64,000 nt of DNA from Microcoleus sp. bin48.metabat.b7b8b9.023 (GTDB lineage Bacteria; Cyanobacteriota; Cyanobacteriia; Cyanobacteriales; Microcoleaceae): positions 39,266 to 103,265 of the forward strand of contig NZ_JAAFKG010000021.1 of NCBI RefSeq assembly GCF_013299185.1, read 5' to 3'. The translations under genes and the position numbers were made by a program. The notes under the pieces were generated by a model that saw nothing but the letters and a program-made list of their open reading frames with translations, had not been told where the DNA came from and did not search any database. The first letter of the stretch is position 1. Every line of letters starts with the position of its first letter. Of this stretch, positions 45,818-54,968 are shown piece after piece.

Positions 45818-46234
45818 TCAAAAGTTGTTGATAATCACCGGTTGGGTTTGCCGGGCCGGAGGAGATGCCGGTACAGGAGCAGGATAAGGTTGTGGATAAA
45901 CCGGATAACCTGGTTGCGGATATCCAGGTGCAGGTGGATATGTTGGTTGTTGATAAATTGGCTGTTGATTCGGTTGTCCGGGATATTGAGGTGCAGCATT
46001 TCCGGGAAAAGTTTCAGGAGCACCAGCAGTTCCTTGGGGAAATTGCTGTTGATTTTCTGGGAGATTTTGAGGATTAGATGGAATTCCCAAGATGCCTTCA
46101 ACAGCGCGGCGGAGAATTGGTCTCAGGGGAATTGCTAAACTCATTTCGGCGCTTGATGCGATCGCCATTACAGACAGCGTTCCGACAATAGCTAGTTTTC
46201 CGAATCCTTTTTGCAGTTGGTATTGAGCAATCAT
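45818..46234 (-). CDS. Exported proline/glutamine-rich protein
   Basis: 138 residues. A signal peptide covers about residues 12-35 (KLAIVGTLSVMAIASSAEMSLA). A short conserved-looking part follows (IPLRPILRRAVEGILGIP), then a disordered tail of PQQ, YPQPGYP and PAPVPASPP repeats, ending QPVIINNF. Such tails suit a cell-wall or surface-exposed protein. No family can be named. The DNA of the tail is a run of GGTTG/CCGGATA repeats read in all frames, which is why overlapping frames stay open. Confidence 0.65.
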   Translation of the reverse strand: MIAQYQLQKGFGKLAIVGTLSVMAIASSAEMSLAIPLRPILRRAVEGILGIPSNPQNLPENQQQFPQGTAGAPETFPGNAAPQYPGQPNQQPIYQQPTYPPAPGYPQPGYPVYPQPYPAPVPASPPARQTQPVIINNF

Positions 46235-46365
46235 GGTTTGTCTTCCTTGTCAAGTAATTTTAGATTTGGGATTTTAGATTTTAGATTGAATTTGCAGATG
46301 AGTATTGGTATTCAACTAAAATCTAAAAGTTAAAGTGTTGGTGAATAGATAGATGCAGCCGAGAA

Positions 46366-47151
46366 CTAAGGCATGGGGCGAGAATTGGGTGCGTTGCCGT
46401 TAACATAAGCACTGGGAACCCAGAAATTTGTACCAGCAATTTTGTACCAGCGAGCATCAGGAGTTCCCAATTGCAAATCGTTGACAACTTCGCCGTAAGT
46501 CCAGCCGTCAAAATTGAGATTTTGGCGAAAACGTACCATTTGATTGCTGCGATCGCCCAGCCTCGGACTGTTCCGCAAAGTAATACCGTTAGAAGACATT
46601 ACCCAAGCTGGAAAATTAGCTTGACGGAACCCGTTTTGCGGTTGCTGAACAGGCTGCTGAACAGGCTGCTGTCCGGGATTCGAGTTGTTTCCACGCACCC
46701 AAAACGAGACATCGCGACGGCCGTTAACAGACGTTCCAAAGTTAGTAACGTTGACATTGCCACAGTTAAATTCCCCGAACAAACCGTTGTTTCCTTGGTT
46801 GGTACCTCGAACGGCGATCCTGCCGTCGCCGTTAACTCTTTCTACTACTCCAATATGTCCGTGTTCGGGGTGTGTTTGTGGGAATGAAGGCTGCATAACA
46901 ACGACAGCACCGGCTTGAGGGCTAACTTGGGTGAAGCCGTTACGTTGCAAAACCGAACCGTAATCTTTGGCACTCCAAACATAGGGAGGACGCAGTTGAA
47001 AGCGATTGTTTGCGTAATGTACGCACTGACAAAATGATGATGCTGCGGCTGGTTTGATGTTGGATAAACTCGCAGTTACAACAGTGCTGGCGGCGGCGAA
47101 AGCAGTGAACAAAGCTAGAGAAATTTTGGAGGAAGAAGTAAATAATTTCAT
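46366..47151 (-). CDS. Exported CHAP-domain amidase/peptidase with SH3-like domain
   Basis: 261 residues from ATG 47151 (MKLFTSSSKISLALF); an in-frame ATG at 47214 would give an atypical 21-residue extension before the signal peptide. Signal peptide to about residue 37. The CHAP domain (about 38-150) has the probable catalytic cysteine C43 (FCQCVHYANN), H99 (EHGHIGVVE) and E104. A QQPVQQPVQQPQ linker leads to a bacterial SH3-like domain (about 190-255, GITLRNSPRLGDRSNQMVRF and WYKIAGTNFWVPSAYV). Such proteins cut or remodel peptidoglycan in the periplasm, often by binding it through the SH3 domain. No partner gene is adjacent. Confidence 0.88.
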   Translation of the reverse strand: MKLFTSSSKISLALFTAFAAASTVVTASLSNIKPAAASSFCQCVHYANNRFQLRPPYVWSAKDYGSVLQRNGFTQVSPQAGAVVVMQPSFPQTHPEHGHIGVVERVNGDGRIAVRGTNQGNNGLFGEFNCGNVNVTNFGTSVNGRRDVSFWVRGNNSNPGQQPVQQPVQQPQNGFRQANFPAWVMSSNGITLRNSPRLGDRSNQMVRFRQNLNFDGWTYGEVVNDLQLGTPDARWYKIAGTNFWVPSAYVNGNAPNSRPMP

Positions 47152-47364
47152 GGTTGATGTCTCGTTTGTTTGCGGTTTTTTGCTTGACTTGTTGATACTT
47201 TCGCAGAACCGCAAAAAAACTGAAACCGAAGAAGCGGGAGTTAAACCAGGAGTTAAGTATCGGTGGAAATATTGCGATCGAGCTTTGTTCGGAAAGGGTT
47301 ACAGGCGCTATAAGATTTAAGTAACGGAGTTTGTTAACTCCCTTAAGTGCTGAGTCGATCGACG

Positions 47365-47455
47365 GACGGGCGGGACGCCCATCCCACATGACGGGCGGGA
47401 CGCCCATTCCAGATTGCTGACGGGGGGGACGCCCATCCCACATTGCTGACGCACT
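47365..47455. repeat. Short GC-rich repeats (GGGCGGGACGCCCAT)
   Basis: Three units of GACGGGCGGGACGCCCATCC, each with a GGGCG/CGCCC palindrome, in the divergent spacer between the CHAP protein and the STAND gene. The remainder of that spacer has no recognisable elements. Confidence 0.75.
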
Positions 47456-47486
47456 CTACATATAAAATCAAAAATAAAAAATCAAA

Positions 47487-48809
47487 ATGAGTTTACCGAA
47501 AGCAAGGCGCGATCGCGGCAGAATACTTACAGACAAAGGATGGAATAAAATCTGGAACGCAATTTACCTCAAATTTCCCGATCGCCCCAGCTTGCAAACC
47601 ATCTCTGAACAAACCGATCCTGGACTTAATCGAAATTCTCCGTCTTTCGTCTCGACGGATACGGTGTCTAATATATTGAACCGGCGAGCCCCCGCTGACA
47701 CAGCCAAAATGGAGAGTTTGTTTGCAGCTTTTGGGTTGCGACTCGAAGCTGACGATCGCACTTCGGGGGATATTTCCGGCAATCTCGCGCCCGCGCCCAC
47801 TCCTCAAACCCGGCAAAATTGCAGCGAATTGCCGGATATTTCGGGTTTTTGCGGCCGCCGCGAAGAATTGGGCGTGTTGAAAACATGGATTTCGATCGAT
47901 CGCTGTCGGTTAGTTGCGATTTTCGGGATGGGCGGAATTGGTAAAACTGCACTTTGCGCGCAATTAGCCAAGCAAATTCAGCACGAGTTTGATTTTGTCA
48001 TCTGGCGGAGTTTGTCGAATCAGCCGAGTTGTCAAGATTTGGCGGCTGGCTTAATTCAATTTATCTGCGACTATCAGGGCAAAAAACTGCCGGAAAACCT
48101 CGGCGACGGGATTTCCGTTCTGATTGAGCATTTGCAAGCGCACCGCTGTTTGATTGTGCTTGACGGCGTGGAAACGATCTTAGATACGGGGGGTTTGGCT
48201 GGCAAATATCGATCGGGCTACGAAGATTACGAAAGGCTGTTCAGACAAATAGGAGAATCCAACCATCAAAGCTGTTTGTTGCTTACCAGTGCGGAAAAAT
48301 CCAGAGACATAGCCATGTTGGAAGGTCAAACTCGTCCCGTTCGATCTTATAAACTCACAGGTTTAGACAATATGGCAGCGCGAGAAATTCTGACAGAAAG
48401 AGGCTTAATTAAAGAAAAACAATGGGACGAATTGATTGACTGTTATGCTGCTCATCCTTTAGCCCTGAGGATTGTTTCAGCAATGATTTTAGAGCTATTT
48501 AACGGTAAAACTTCAGAGTTTATCAGAGAAAATACCGTATTTTTAGGTCAAATCAACCATATTTTATCGCAGCAATTTCAGCGACTTTCCGTGTTAGAAA
48601 AAGATGTAATCAAGCAGTTGGCTGCTGCGGGAACACCAATGGATCTAGCTCAATTGCGCGGCGGACTTGCTGAACCGGTTAAAACATCGAATTTGATGGA
48701 AGCGCTGGAATCTCTGGGATGGCGATCGCTAATTGAGAAAATCACAGTCAGCGGTAATGTCGCTTTCACTTTACAGCCAGTGGTGAGGAAATATGCGATC
48801 GAGCGATAG
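47487..48809 (+). CDS. STAND NTPase (NB-ARC type) lacking sensor repeats
   Basis: 440 residues. The N-terminal 90 residues (RGRILTDKGWNKIWNAIYLKF, then STDTVSNILNRRAPADTAKMESLFAAFGL) form the helix-turn-helix-like module found at the front of many cyanobacterial NB-ARC proteins. The NTPase follows: Walker A FGMGGIGKTAL (about 152), Walker B HRCLIVLDGVE (about 228), the sensor-like LLLTSAEKSRD, GLDNMAAREIL, and the HPLALRIVSAMI (GxP-like) motif. A winged-helix part ends at the stop. The usual C-terminal WD40, TPR or pentapeptide repeats are absent, and the stop is followed at once by family F repeats. STAND proteins are switches in signalling and antiphage defence. It could be complete, or cut short. 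Confidence 0.87.
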   Translation: MSLPKARRDRGRILTDKGWNKIWNAIYLKFPDRPSLQTISEQTDPGLNRNSPSFVSTDTVSNILNRRAPADTAKMESLFAAFGLRLEADDRTSGDISGNLAPAPTPQTRQNCSELPDISGFCGRREELGVLKTWISIDRCRLVAIFGMGGIGKTALCAQLAKQIQHEFDFVIWRSLSNQPSCQDLAAGLIQFICDYQGKKLPENLGDGISVLIEHLQAHRCLIVLDGVETILDTGGLAGKYRSGYEDYERLFRQIGESNHQSCLLLTSAEKSRDIAMLEGQTRPVRSYKLTGLDNMAAREILTERGLIKEKQWDELIDCYAAHPLALRIVSAMILELFNGKTSEFIRENTVFLGQINHILSQQFQRLSVLEKDVIKQLAAAGTPMDLAQLRGGLAEPVKTSNLMEALESLGWRSLIEKITVSGNVAFTLQPVVRKYAIER

Positions 48810-48858
48810 GTATTAGCTGGTACGATAAGGATTGCTATACACCTTTTGCAAAAAAAGC

Positions 48859-49100
48859 AGGTACGTAGTTGCGCTTAAGCGCTCTTTCCGCAGGTTTTAA
48901 AATTAATTGAGGTATGTAGTTGCGCTTAAGCGCTCTTTCCGCAGGTTTTAAAATTAATTGAGGTATGTAGTTGCGCTTAAGCGCTCTTTCCGACGTTTGA
49001 TAGTCAACATATTTTTGACTGTGTTAAGAAGTCCGTAATTTGGGGTTTAGCGCTCTTTCCGATATCCCCAAAAGAGCGCTGAAGCGCAACTACGTACCTG
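48859..49100. repeat. Family F array, three 51-bp units plus an inverted unit
   Basis: Units AGGTACGTAGTTGCGCTTAA start at about 48859, 48910 and 48961. An inverted unit (GAGCGCTGAAGCGCAACTAC) lies at about 49074-49098. ATAGACATTTTGCGAGATAT follows, related to the sequence after the damaged family A element at 30510. No gene in this spacer. Confidence 0.8.
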
Positions 49101-49133
49101 GATTTAATAGACATTTTGCGAGATATCTATTAC

Positions 49134-49769
49134 CTAAGCAGCAACTTTTGTCCTCACCAGACTGACAAAATTTGACAGCATTTGCAATCCCGTAGTCGAA
49201 GATTTTTCCGGGTGAAACTGTACGGCCATCAAATTGTCTTTAGCTACAGCCGCCGTCACAGTTTGGCTTCCATGCGTCACCACCGCAGCTTTTACTGTTG
49301 AATCAACCGGATCGACATAATAAGAATGCACTAAATAAACCCAAGGTTGAGGTGAGAGATTTTGCCACAATGGCAAATTCGGCTGAGTGTATTCTAATTG
49401 ATTCCATCCCATGTGCGGAATGGTCAACCCAGGTTCCGATCGAAATCGGCGCACTTTTCCGGCAATAATTCCCATACCTGGTTCCGTACCTTCTTCGGAA
49501 CTGTCAAACAGCATTTGCAAACCCAAACAAATGCCTAAAAAAGGTTTTCCAGAGGCGATCGCACTTTTTATCGGTTCTATCAAATTGCGCGATCGTAAAT
49601 GCTGCATCGCCGGATCGAAGGAACCCACACCCGGCAAAACCACCGCATCAGCCTGCTCGATGATAGCCGGAGAATCGGTAATTGTTGGCACTGCACCCAC
49701 ATTTTCCAAGCCTTTACAGACCGAGTGCAGATTGCCCATGTCATAGTCTACTACTGCAATGACAGACAT
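49134..49769 (-). CDS. hisH: Imidazole glycerol phosphate synthase, glutaminase subunit
   Basis: 211 residues. Class I glutamine amidotransferase with catalytic C81 (LGICLGLQMLF), H186 and E188 (VQFHPEKSS), and oxyanion loop PGVGSF. It supplies ammonia to HisF in the fifth step of histidine synthesis. Start ATG 49769 gives the expected MSVIAVVDYDMGNLHSV. hisF is not adjacent, which is common in cyanobacteria, where the his genes are scattered. The stop is next to family F repeats; the upstream spacer is a family B array. Confidence 0.95.
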   Translation of the reverse strand: MSVIAVVDYDMGNLHSVCKGLENVGAVPTITDSPAIIEQADAVVLPGVGSFDPAMQHLRSRNLIEPIKSAIASGKPFLGICLGLQMLFDSSEEGTEPGMGIIAGKVRRFRSEPGLTIPHMGWNQLEYTQPNLPLWQNLSPQPWVYLVHSYYVDPVDSTVKAAVVTHGSQTVTAAVAKDNLMAVQFHPEKSSTTGLQMLSNFVSLVRTKVAA

Positions 49770-49826
49770 TGACTTACTTGCCTTATATTATTAATAGAAC
49801 TATTATTGCACAAAATTACCAACAAC

Positions 49827-50395
49827 AAAGGTTCGTAGCCAGGACTTCAAAGGTTCGTAGTGCGGACTTCAGTCCGCAGAAATTCAGAGGACTAAAGTCC
49901 TCACTACGAACCTAACTAGGAACAAAGGTTCGTAGTGCGGACACTTCAGTCCGCAGAAATTCAGAGGACTAAAGTCCTCACTACGAACCTAACTAGGAAC
50001 AAAGGTTCGTAGTGCGGACTTCAGTCCGCAGAAATTCAGAGGACTAAAGTCCTCACTACGAACCTAACTAGGAACAAAGGTTCGTAGTGCGGACTTCAGT
50101 CCGCAGAAATTCAGAGGACTAAAGTCCTCACTACGAACCTAACTAGGAACAAAGGTTCGTAGTGCGGACTTCAGTCCGCAGAAATTCAGAGGACTAAAGT
50201 CCTCACTACGAACCTAACTAGGAACAAAGGTTCGTAGTGCGGACTTCAGTCCGCAGAAATTCAGAGGACTAAAGTCCTCACTACGAACCTAACTAGGAAC
50301 AAAGGTTCGTAGTGCGGACTTCAGTCCGCAGAAATTCAGAGGACTAAAGTCCTCACTACGAACCTAACTAGGAACCTAACTACGAACCTAACTAC
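49827..50395. repeat. Family B array, seven 75-bp palindromic units
   Basis: A partial unit at 49827, then full units starting AAAGGTTCGTAGTGCGGACT at 49849, 49924, 50001, 50076, 50151, 50226 and 50301. Each is an inverted pair: GGTTCGTAGTGCGGACTTCA and AGGACTAAAGTCCTCACTAC..GAACC. The second unit has a two-base insertion. The array ends in CTAACTACGAACCTAACTAC-type remnants. Confidence 0.95.
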
Positions 50396-50432
50396 CAACC
50401 TATTCGATCGCACTTAATACAGAGGACATTAT

Positions 50433-51005
50433 ATGACTAACAAAATCCTGCTGACCTCATTTAATACTTGGCTTTCCCATCAGAAGTCGAACTCTTCCGA
50501 CGATTTATTAGCCAAAATTTCTAGAATTCAATCTTTGCCTGATTCGCTAACTTATTTGAGAAAACTGCCCGTAGATTTTCAGGAAGCGCCGAATTTGGCG
50601 ATCGCCCAAATCAACAAAATCCAACCCGACATTATTATCTGCTGCGGCATGGCCGAAAGCCGGCAAAAATTAACCGTAGAATCCTGCGCTTGCTGCGATA
50701 CAGACATTCTGAAAACAAAAGTCAATCTCGAACCGCTAGTCGCTGATTTATGCACCACCGAAATCAGTCACGAAGCCGGAAAATATGTTTGTGAAGCTCT
50801 CTATTACGCAGTTTTAAAACATATTCGCAATGCTCAACTTCCCGCTAAATGTATTTTCGTCCACGTGCCAATTTTAACATTAGAAAATTCTGACAAAATT
50901 GTCGGCGATTTTTTATCTATTGTCAATCGCCTAACAATTAACCACTCTCAACTGACAACTAAGAGGGCGGGCACGGGGGCACCGCCCCTACCACAGATCA
51001 ACTGA
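50433..51005 (+). CDS. Pyroglutamyl-peptidase (C15)-like protein with a repeat-derived tail
   Basis: 190 residues. The fold signature of peptidase C15 is visible: KILLTSFNTW at the start, PDIIICCGMAESRQKLTVESCA with E83, HEAGKYVCEALYY with the probable nucleophile C120, and FVHVPIL with H144. The family removes N-terminal pyroglutamate from peptides. The usual GFEPFGG loop is replaced by SFNTWLSHQ, so activity on the classical substrate is uncertain. The last 20 or so residues (TTKRAGTGAPPLPQIN) are encoded by ACTGACAACT heptamers and the dispersed AGGGCGGGCACG..ACCGCCCCTAC repeat, so the native C-terminus has been replaced or extended. Confidence 0.75.
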   Translation: MTNKILLTSFNTWLSHQKSNSSDDLLAKISRIQSLPDSLTYLRKLPVDFQEAPNLAIAQINKIQPDIIICCGMAESRQKLTVESCACCDTDILKTKVNLEPLVADLCTTEISHEAGKYVCEALYYAVLKHIRNAQLPAKCIFVHVPILTLENSDKIVGDFLSIVNRLTINHSQLTTKRAGTGAPPLPQIN

Positions 51006-51047
51006 CAACTGACAACTGACTATTGCCAACTGCCAACTGCCAACTCT

Positions 51048-51530
51048 TTAGCCGCCGTAATTCCAGCCTGTGGTTTCTAATAGCAACGGATCGCCCTCGC
51101 GATGAACACCGGCGCCGATAACTTCACCGACATAAACCGTGTGATCTCCGTGTTCCACAGCACCAACAACATTGCACTCAATGTAACCCAGAGTATCCGA
51201 AATAATCGGACAACCTGTTTCGGCGCCTAGATAAAATTCTACATCCTCAAATTTATTGCCAACGCGGCGCTGCTGCTTGAAGAATTTCTGGGCTAACTCT
51301 TTTTGTCCAGCTTCCAGGAAACTCAAAGCAAACACACCGCTGGCTTTGATCATGGCGTGGGATTTGGAATCTTGCTTGACGCAGTTGACGACTAAGGGAG
51401 GGGTAAAGGAAGATTGCATCACCCAGCTAGCGGTGAAACCGTTGACTTCTTCCCCGTCTTTGACACCGCAAATGTACAATCCGTGAGGGATTTTGCGGAG
51501 GAGGGTCTTTTTAGCTTGTTCGTCTAGCAC
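51048..51530 (-). CDS. Flavin reductase family protein
   Basis: 160 residues matching the FMN-binding flavin reductase-like split-barrel family: IPHGLYICGVKDGEEVNGFTASWVMQSSFTPPLVVNCVKQDS is the classic N-terminal block, followed by SGVFALSFLEAGQKELAQKFF and the C-terminal VGEVIGAGVHREGDPLLL. Such proteins reduce or bind FMN with NAD(P)H; in cyanobacteria similar domains also form the C-terminal part of flavodiiron proteins, but this one stands alone and has no diiron domain. It is cytoplasmic and probably monocistronic, convergent with the C15-like gene. The 286-base spacer upstream is AT-rich with no clear elements. Confidence 0.88.
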   Translation of the reverse strand: MLDEQAKKTLLRKIPHGLYICGVKDGEEVNGFTASWVMQSSFTPPLVVNCVKQDSKSHAMIKASGVFALSFLEAGQKELAQKFFKQQRRVGNKFEDVEFYLGAETGCPIISDTLGYIECNVVGAVEHGDHTVYVGEVIGAGVHREGDPLLLETTGWNYGG

Positions 51531-51816
51531 GGGCTTACCTGTCGATCGATAATTCTACACCGCCCAGTTTACCAATGTCCCGTCCACAAACCCAACTGTC
51601 TTAAGGGCGATGCGCCACACCGAGAATGTTGAGATTGCCAATATTAGTTTTTTCACAACCAAATTTTATGCTTGCCACAATATTTATTTTTATTAACTTA
51701 AATTGAGTTTTTCCGATGTTTTGACAACCAACTATATACTATGTTAAGACTTTAGCTATTAATCTTAGAATCTAAACGCAGTCACTCAATTACTTAACAA
51801 AACCGGAGATAATTCG

Positions 51817-53016
51817 ATGACAGAATCGTTTAAACGGAACTTTGGTTTAGGTCTTGTAGCAGTCAGTATATTATCTCTAATTTGTTTCGGCATAATAGGG
51901 ATTGGCAGAGACGGCAAGCTAAATGCTGACGGTGGTGTCCTTTACGCTGCCGGACGTGCTTGGCTGAAAGGTTTAAATGCTTACAACCACGGTATGCTGA
52001 CTCAAAGTGTAGCGACAATAAAAGAAATTGACAACCTAAAAGATGCGGCTTTCTTTTATCCTCCTCAATCAGCCGTGTTTTGTATGTTTGTCGGTCTTTT
52101 CGATTACCCTATTGCCAAGTTTGTTTGGCTATTACTCAACTTGCTTTCAATCGCAGCTATTATTGCGATGACAGTTCGCACCATCAACCAACATCAAAAT
52201 AACAGTCAAAATCAACTCGGCAGTTTGGTGATGACTGCGATGATTGTTGGCAACCCATTCACTGCCCACGTTGTGTGGATGGGTCAAACTTCTTTGATGG
52301 CTTTTGCCGGGACAATGGCTGCTTGGTTCTTCAGCCAACGGCAAAAATTTGTATTGGCAGGAATCTGTTTGGGTATAGCCAGTTTTAAACCGCAACTATG
52401 CTTATTGCTGGGTATTTGGTTTTTGCTAGAACGTAACTGGAAAATATTAGCTGTAGCCTTCGCAACGGTTATAATTATGAGCGCTTACCCATTGGTGCTG
52501 TACGGCGGGCCAGTTGGGATGCTGGCAGCATGGCATCAAGGAATTCTAGACAGCTATAGTTCTTTGCCTTTCAATCAACCGGGGTTTCAAGATAAAGTTG
52601 GTATGGAAAGTCTTTTCGCTTCTTTAGGCTTGAAGGTACCGGCTATCAAGATTGTGGCAGTAATTTTAGCGGTTGTGCTGTGGGTGTTTCGCAATAGAAT
52701 TAATCGCGAAGATGTGTTGGCTTTGCTGATGGGTATATCCTTCACCTTTCTGGGATATACTCACGTTTACGATTATGTAGGTTTGTTCCCGATTCTGACT
52801 TCGCTGTGGCTGTATTGCAGCAATAACCGCAAAGCTTTGCTCAGCAGTATTGCTTTAGTTTTTCTGCTCTTTTTTCCGAGACGGATATTTTTAGCAGCGG
52901 GTTTGCCTTTTTTGATTCACTGGAGAACAATTGTTGTTTTAATTCTAGTAGTTGGTGTTGTTCTATTCAGCATGAAATCTAAATCGAGTGAGGGATTGCA
53001 ACAAGAAATTGCTTGA
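51817..53016 (+). CDS. Glycosyltransferase family 87 (DUF2029) membrane protein
   Basis: 399 residues with about nine to ten membrane spans. The first extracytoplasmic loop carries the family motif GGVLYAAGRAWLKGLNAYNHG, followed by AAFFYPPQSAVFCMFVGLFDYP, as in GT87 polyprenyl-phosphate-mannose dependent transferases. Most GT87 members have an aspartate in the DGGVLY position, and here it is present (NADGG). It likely transfers a sugar from a lipid donor outside the membrane; acceptor unknown. A CCGGAGAT site lies 5-10 bases before ATG 51817. The gene is convergent with the dienelactone hydrolase gene. Confidence 0.87.
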   Translation: MTESFKRNFGLGLVAVSILSLICFGIIGIGRDGKLNADGGVLYAAGRAWLKGLNAYNHGMLTQSVATIKEIDNLKDAAFFYPPQSAVFCMFVGLFDYPIAKFVWLLLNLLSIAAIIAMTVRTINQHQNNSQNQLGSLVMTAMIVGNPFTAHVVWMGQTSLMAFAGTMAAWFFSQRQKFVLAGICLGIASFKPQLCLLLGIWFLLERNWKILAVAFATVIIMSAYPLVLYGGPVGMLAAWHQGILDSYSSLPFNQPGFQDKVGMESLFASLGLKVPAIKIVAVILAVVLWVFRNRINREDVLALLMGISFTFLGYTHVYDYVGLFPILTSLWLYCSNNRKALLSSIALVFLLFFPRRIFLAAGLPFLIHWRTIVVLILVVGVVLFSMKSKSSEGLQQEIA

Positions 53017-53083
53017 TTTTGGGTCGAGTTACCAGTGACAATATTTTTAACTGTCAACTGGCTGACTCCCTTGGTCAAAACTC

Positions 53084-53920
53084 TCAAACAACTCCATGCT
53101 TTTTAAACCAATCTTGCAGCTTTTTCCAAGCATCATTGGCTTCTTTTTCCCGGTAAGTGGGGCGATAGTCGGCGTTAAAACCGTGGGGTGTATCTGGATA
53201 AAGCACAATTTCGGAACCGCTGCTACCAGTTTTGAGAAGTTGCTGCATTTTCTCGACTGTATCGTTGGGAATTAACTCATCTTTGCCGCCGTAAAGCCCC
53301 AATACTGGCACTTTTAAAGTTGCGGCAAGGTCGATCGGCTGTTTGGGAGTCAAAGGCCCAGAAGCGCTCGCCAAACGCCCGTACCAAGCCACACCAGCTT
53401 TGACTTTCGGGTTGTGGGCTGCGTACAGCCAGACAATTCTGCCACCCCAGCAAAATCCGGTAATTCCTAACTTATCAATATTGCCCTTGGCTGACTTTTG
53501 CGCCCAATCGACGGTAGCATCTAAATCGGACATGACTTGAGCGTCGGGAACTTTCGAGACAACTTTACTGACAATTTCTTGAATGTCGGTGATTTTAGAA
53601 ACATCACCTTGACGGGCAAACATCTCTGGGGCGATCGCCAAATAACCTAATTTAGCTAAACGGCGGCAAATATCTTGAATGTGGGCGTGCACTCCAAAGA
53701 CTTCTTGAATTACTAAAATTACTGGAAAATTGCTACCGCTAGCTGGCATTGCTCTGTATCCTGGAATCTGCCCATCTTTCACGGGAATTTTGACTTCACC
53801 TGCAACTAAATTCGTTGTATCTGTGGTAATAGTTGCCAAAGAAATAGGATGAACTGCTAAGGCAAATCCGGCGGTTAATGCGGTGACAGTGATAAATTGT
53901 CTGCGAGTTAAATCTTTCAT
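53084..53920 (-). CDS. Dienelactone hydrolase family protein with twin-arginine signal
   Basis: 278 residues from ATG 53920 ([15 protein letters not shown]). The frame is open for 30 more codons upstream, but these are translated TTGATAATTGATAA and GGCATTGGGAAT repeats. Residues 4-30 form a Tat signal (TRRQFI followed by a hydrophobic run), so it is probably exported folded. The alpha/beta hydrolase triad is C157 (TGFCWGGR), D214 (YGGKDELIP) and H246 ([10 protein letters not shown]), with nucleophile cysteine as in true dienelactone hydrolases. It cleaves lactone or ester bonds; the natural substrate is unknown. Confidence 0.9.
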   Translation of the reverse strand: MKDLTRRQFITVTALTAGFALAVHPISLATITTDTTNLVAGEVKIPVKDGQIPGYRAMPASGSNFPVILVIQEVFGVHAHIQDICRRLAKLGYLAIAPEMFARQGDVSKITDIQEIVSKVVSKVPDAQVMSDLDATVDWAQKSAKGNIDKLGITGFCWGGRIVWLYAAHNPKVKAGVAWYGRLASASGPLTPKQPIDLAATLKVPVLGLYGGKDELIPNDTVEKMQQLLKTGSSGSEIVLYPDTPHGFNADYRPTYREKEANDAWKKLQDWFKKHGVV

Positions 53921-53924
53921 AGAT

Positions 53925-54110
53925 AATGGGGAATGGGGAATGGGGGCATTGGGCATCGGGCATTGATAATTGATAATTGATAATTGATAATTTCTTCCAA
54001 TGACTGTCAACTGTCAAATGTCAACGAAGAGGGCGGGCACGCACCATCCACCGCCCCTACCAATTGCCAACTGACAACTGTCAACTGTCAACTGTCAACT
54101 GACGAAACAG
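53925..54110. repeat. Mixed short tandem repeats
   Basis: A dense run of small repeats: GGGGAATGGGGGCATTGGGC, TTGATAATTGATAATTGA, TGTCAACTGTCAA heptamers, and the dispersed AGGGCGGGCACGCACC unit. They contribute the last residues of cobM on one side and false upstream codons of the hydrolase gene on the other. Confidence 0.75.
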
Positions 54111-54875
54111 CCGATCGTGCTCTGGATGGTACAAGCGCGATCGCCCTTGGGCCTCTTTACCCAAAGCCGGACTAATCACATACATCGTCGTTCTGATCAA
54201 ATTATGTTCGCGAGTGGCGATCGCCATTTTGTCAAGGGGAACCAGCACAATTTTCTCATCGGGCCAGCCCAAGCGATAACAAATCGCCACAGGCAAATCA
54301 GAAGGGTAATGTTCCATCAACTTAGCTTGAGCTTGTTCGACGTGTCGCGCGCTCAAATACAGACACAAACTCGCTTGATGGGCCGCTAAACTAGCTAATT
54401 CTTCACGTTCTGGTACTTCAGTTCTGCCGCTAATTCTGGTCAAAATAATTGTCTGCACAACTCCGGGAACTGTCAACTCAATTTTAAGTTTAGCCGCCGC
54501 AAGTTGGAAAGCACTAATTCCCGGAATTACCTCAAAAGCAATTCCCGCTTCCGCTAAAGCGTGCATTTGTTCGCCGACTGCACCGTAGAGACAGGGATCC
54601 CCCGAATGCAGTCGGACGACGCTTTTGCCTGCTCGCACTCGATCGACCATCAAAGGTACAATCTCTTCGAGAGTCTTATCTGCCGTTTGGATAACTTCAG
54701 CATCCGCGCGCACCCCCTCTAAAATTTGCTCTGGGACAAGGGAATCGGCAAATAATATGACATCGGCCTGGGCCAGTAGTTTTTGAGCCTTAACAGTCAA
54801 CAAATCCGGATCTCCCGGGCCTGCACCTACAATGTATACGCCTGGAATTAGGGATTGAATCTCTGTCAAACTCAT
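54081..54875 (-). CDS. cobM: Precorrin-4 C(11)-methyltransferase
   Basis: 264 residues of the tetrapyrrole methylase family. VYIVGAGPGDPDLLTVKAQKLLAQADVILFADSLV is the N-terminal SAM site, VVRLHSGDPCLYGAVGEQM the second conserved block and FEVIPGISAFQLAAAKL the third; the match is to CobM/CbiF rather than to other methylases, judging by DSLVP and the TRISGRTEVPEREELASLAAH region. It adds the C11 methyl group in cobalamin (B12) synthesis. The last residues (LTVDS) run into CAACTGTCAACTG repeats. No other cob genes are near, and no cobalamin riboswitch was seen upstream. Confidence 0.92.
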   Translation of the reverse strand: MSLTEIQSLIPGVYIVGAGPGDPDLLTVKAQKLLAQADVILFADSLVPEQILEGVRADAEVIQTADKTLEEIVPLMVDRVRAGKSVVRLHSGDPCLYGAVGEQMHALAEAGIAFEVIPGISAFQLAAAKLKIELTVPGVVQTIILTRISGRTEVPEREELASLAAHQASLCLYLSARHVEQAQAKLMEHYPSDLPVAICYRLGWPDEKIVLVPLDKMAIATREHNLIRTTMYVISPALGKEAQGRSRLYHPEHDRLFRQLTVDS

Positions 54876-54968
54876 TGCTGATAAAAAAAATTTGCTAAAT
54901 TTACCGACGTTTCCGGATGCACCTATTTGGGTTGGAAGTAAGGGATGGTAGATGCACCCTGGTTTTGA

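Noticed and set aside
49827..50395. CRISPR array
   Set aside because: The regularly spaced repeats are 75-bp palindromic units with identical, not unique, intervening sequence, and no cas genes are near.
53921..54010. N-terminal extension of the dienelactone hydrolase
   Set aside because: The 30 codons are TTGATAA and GGCATTGGG repeats, and they would bury the twin-arginine signal.
54876..54960. Cobalamin riboswitch before cobM
   Set aside because: The upstream bases are too few and show no B12-box-like conserved core.
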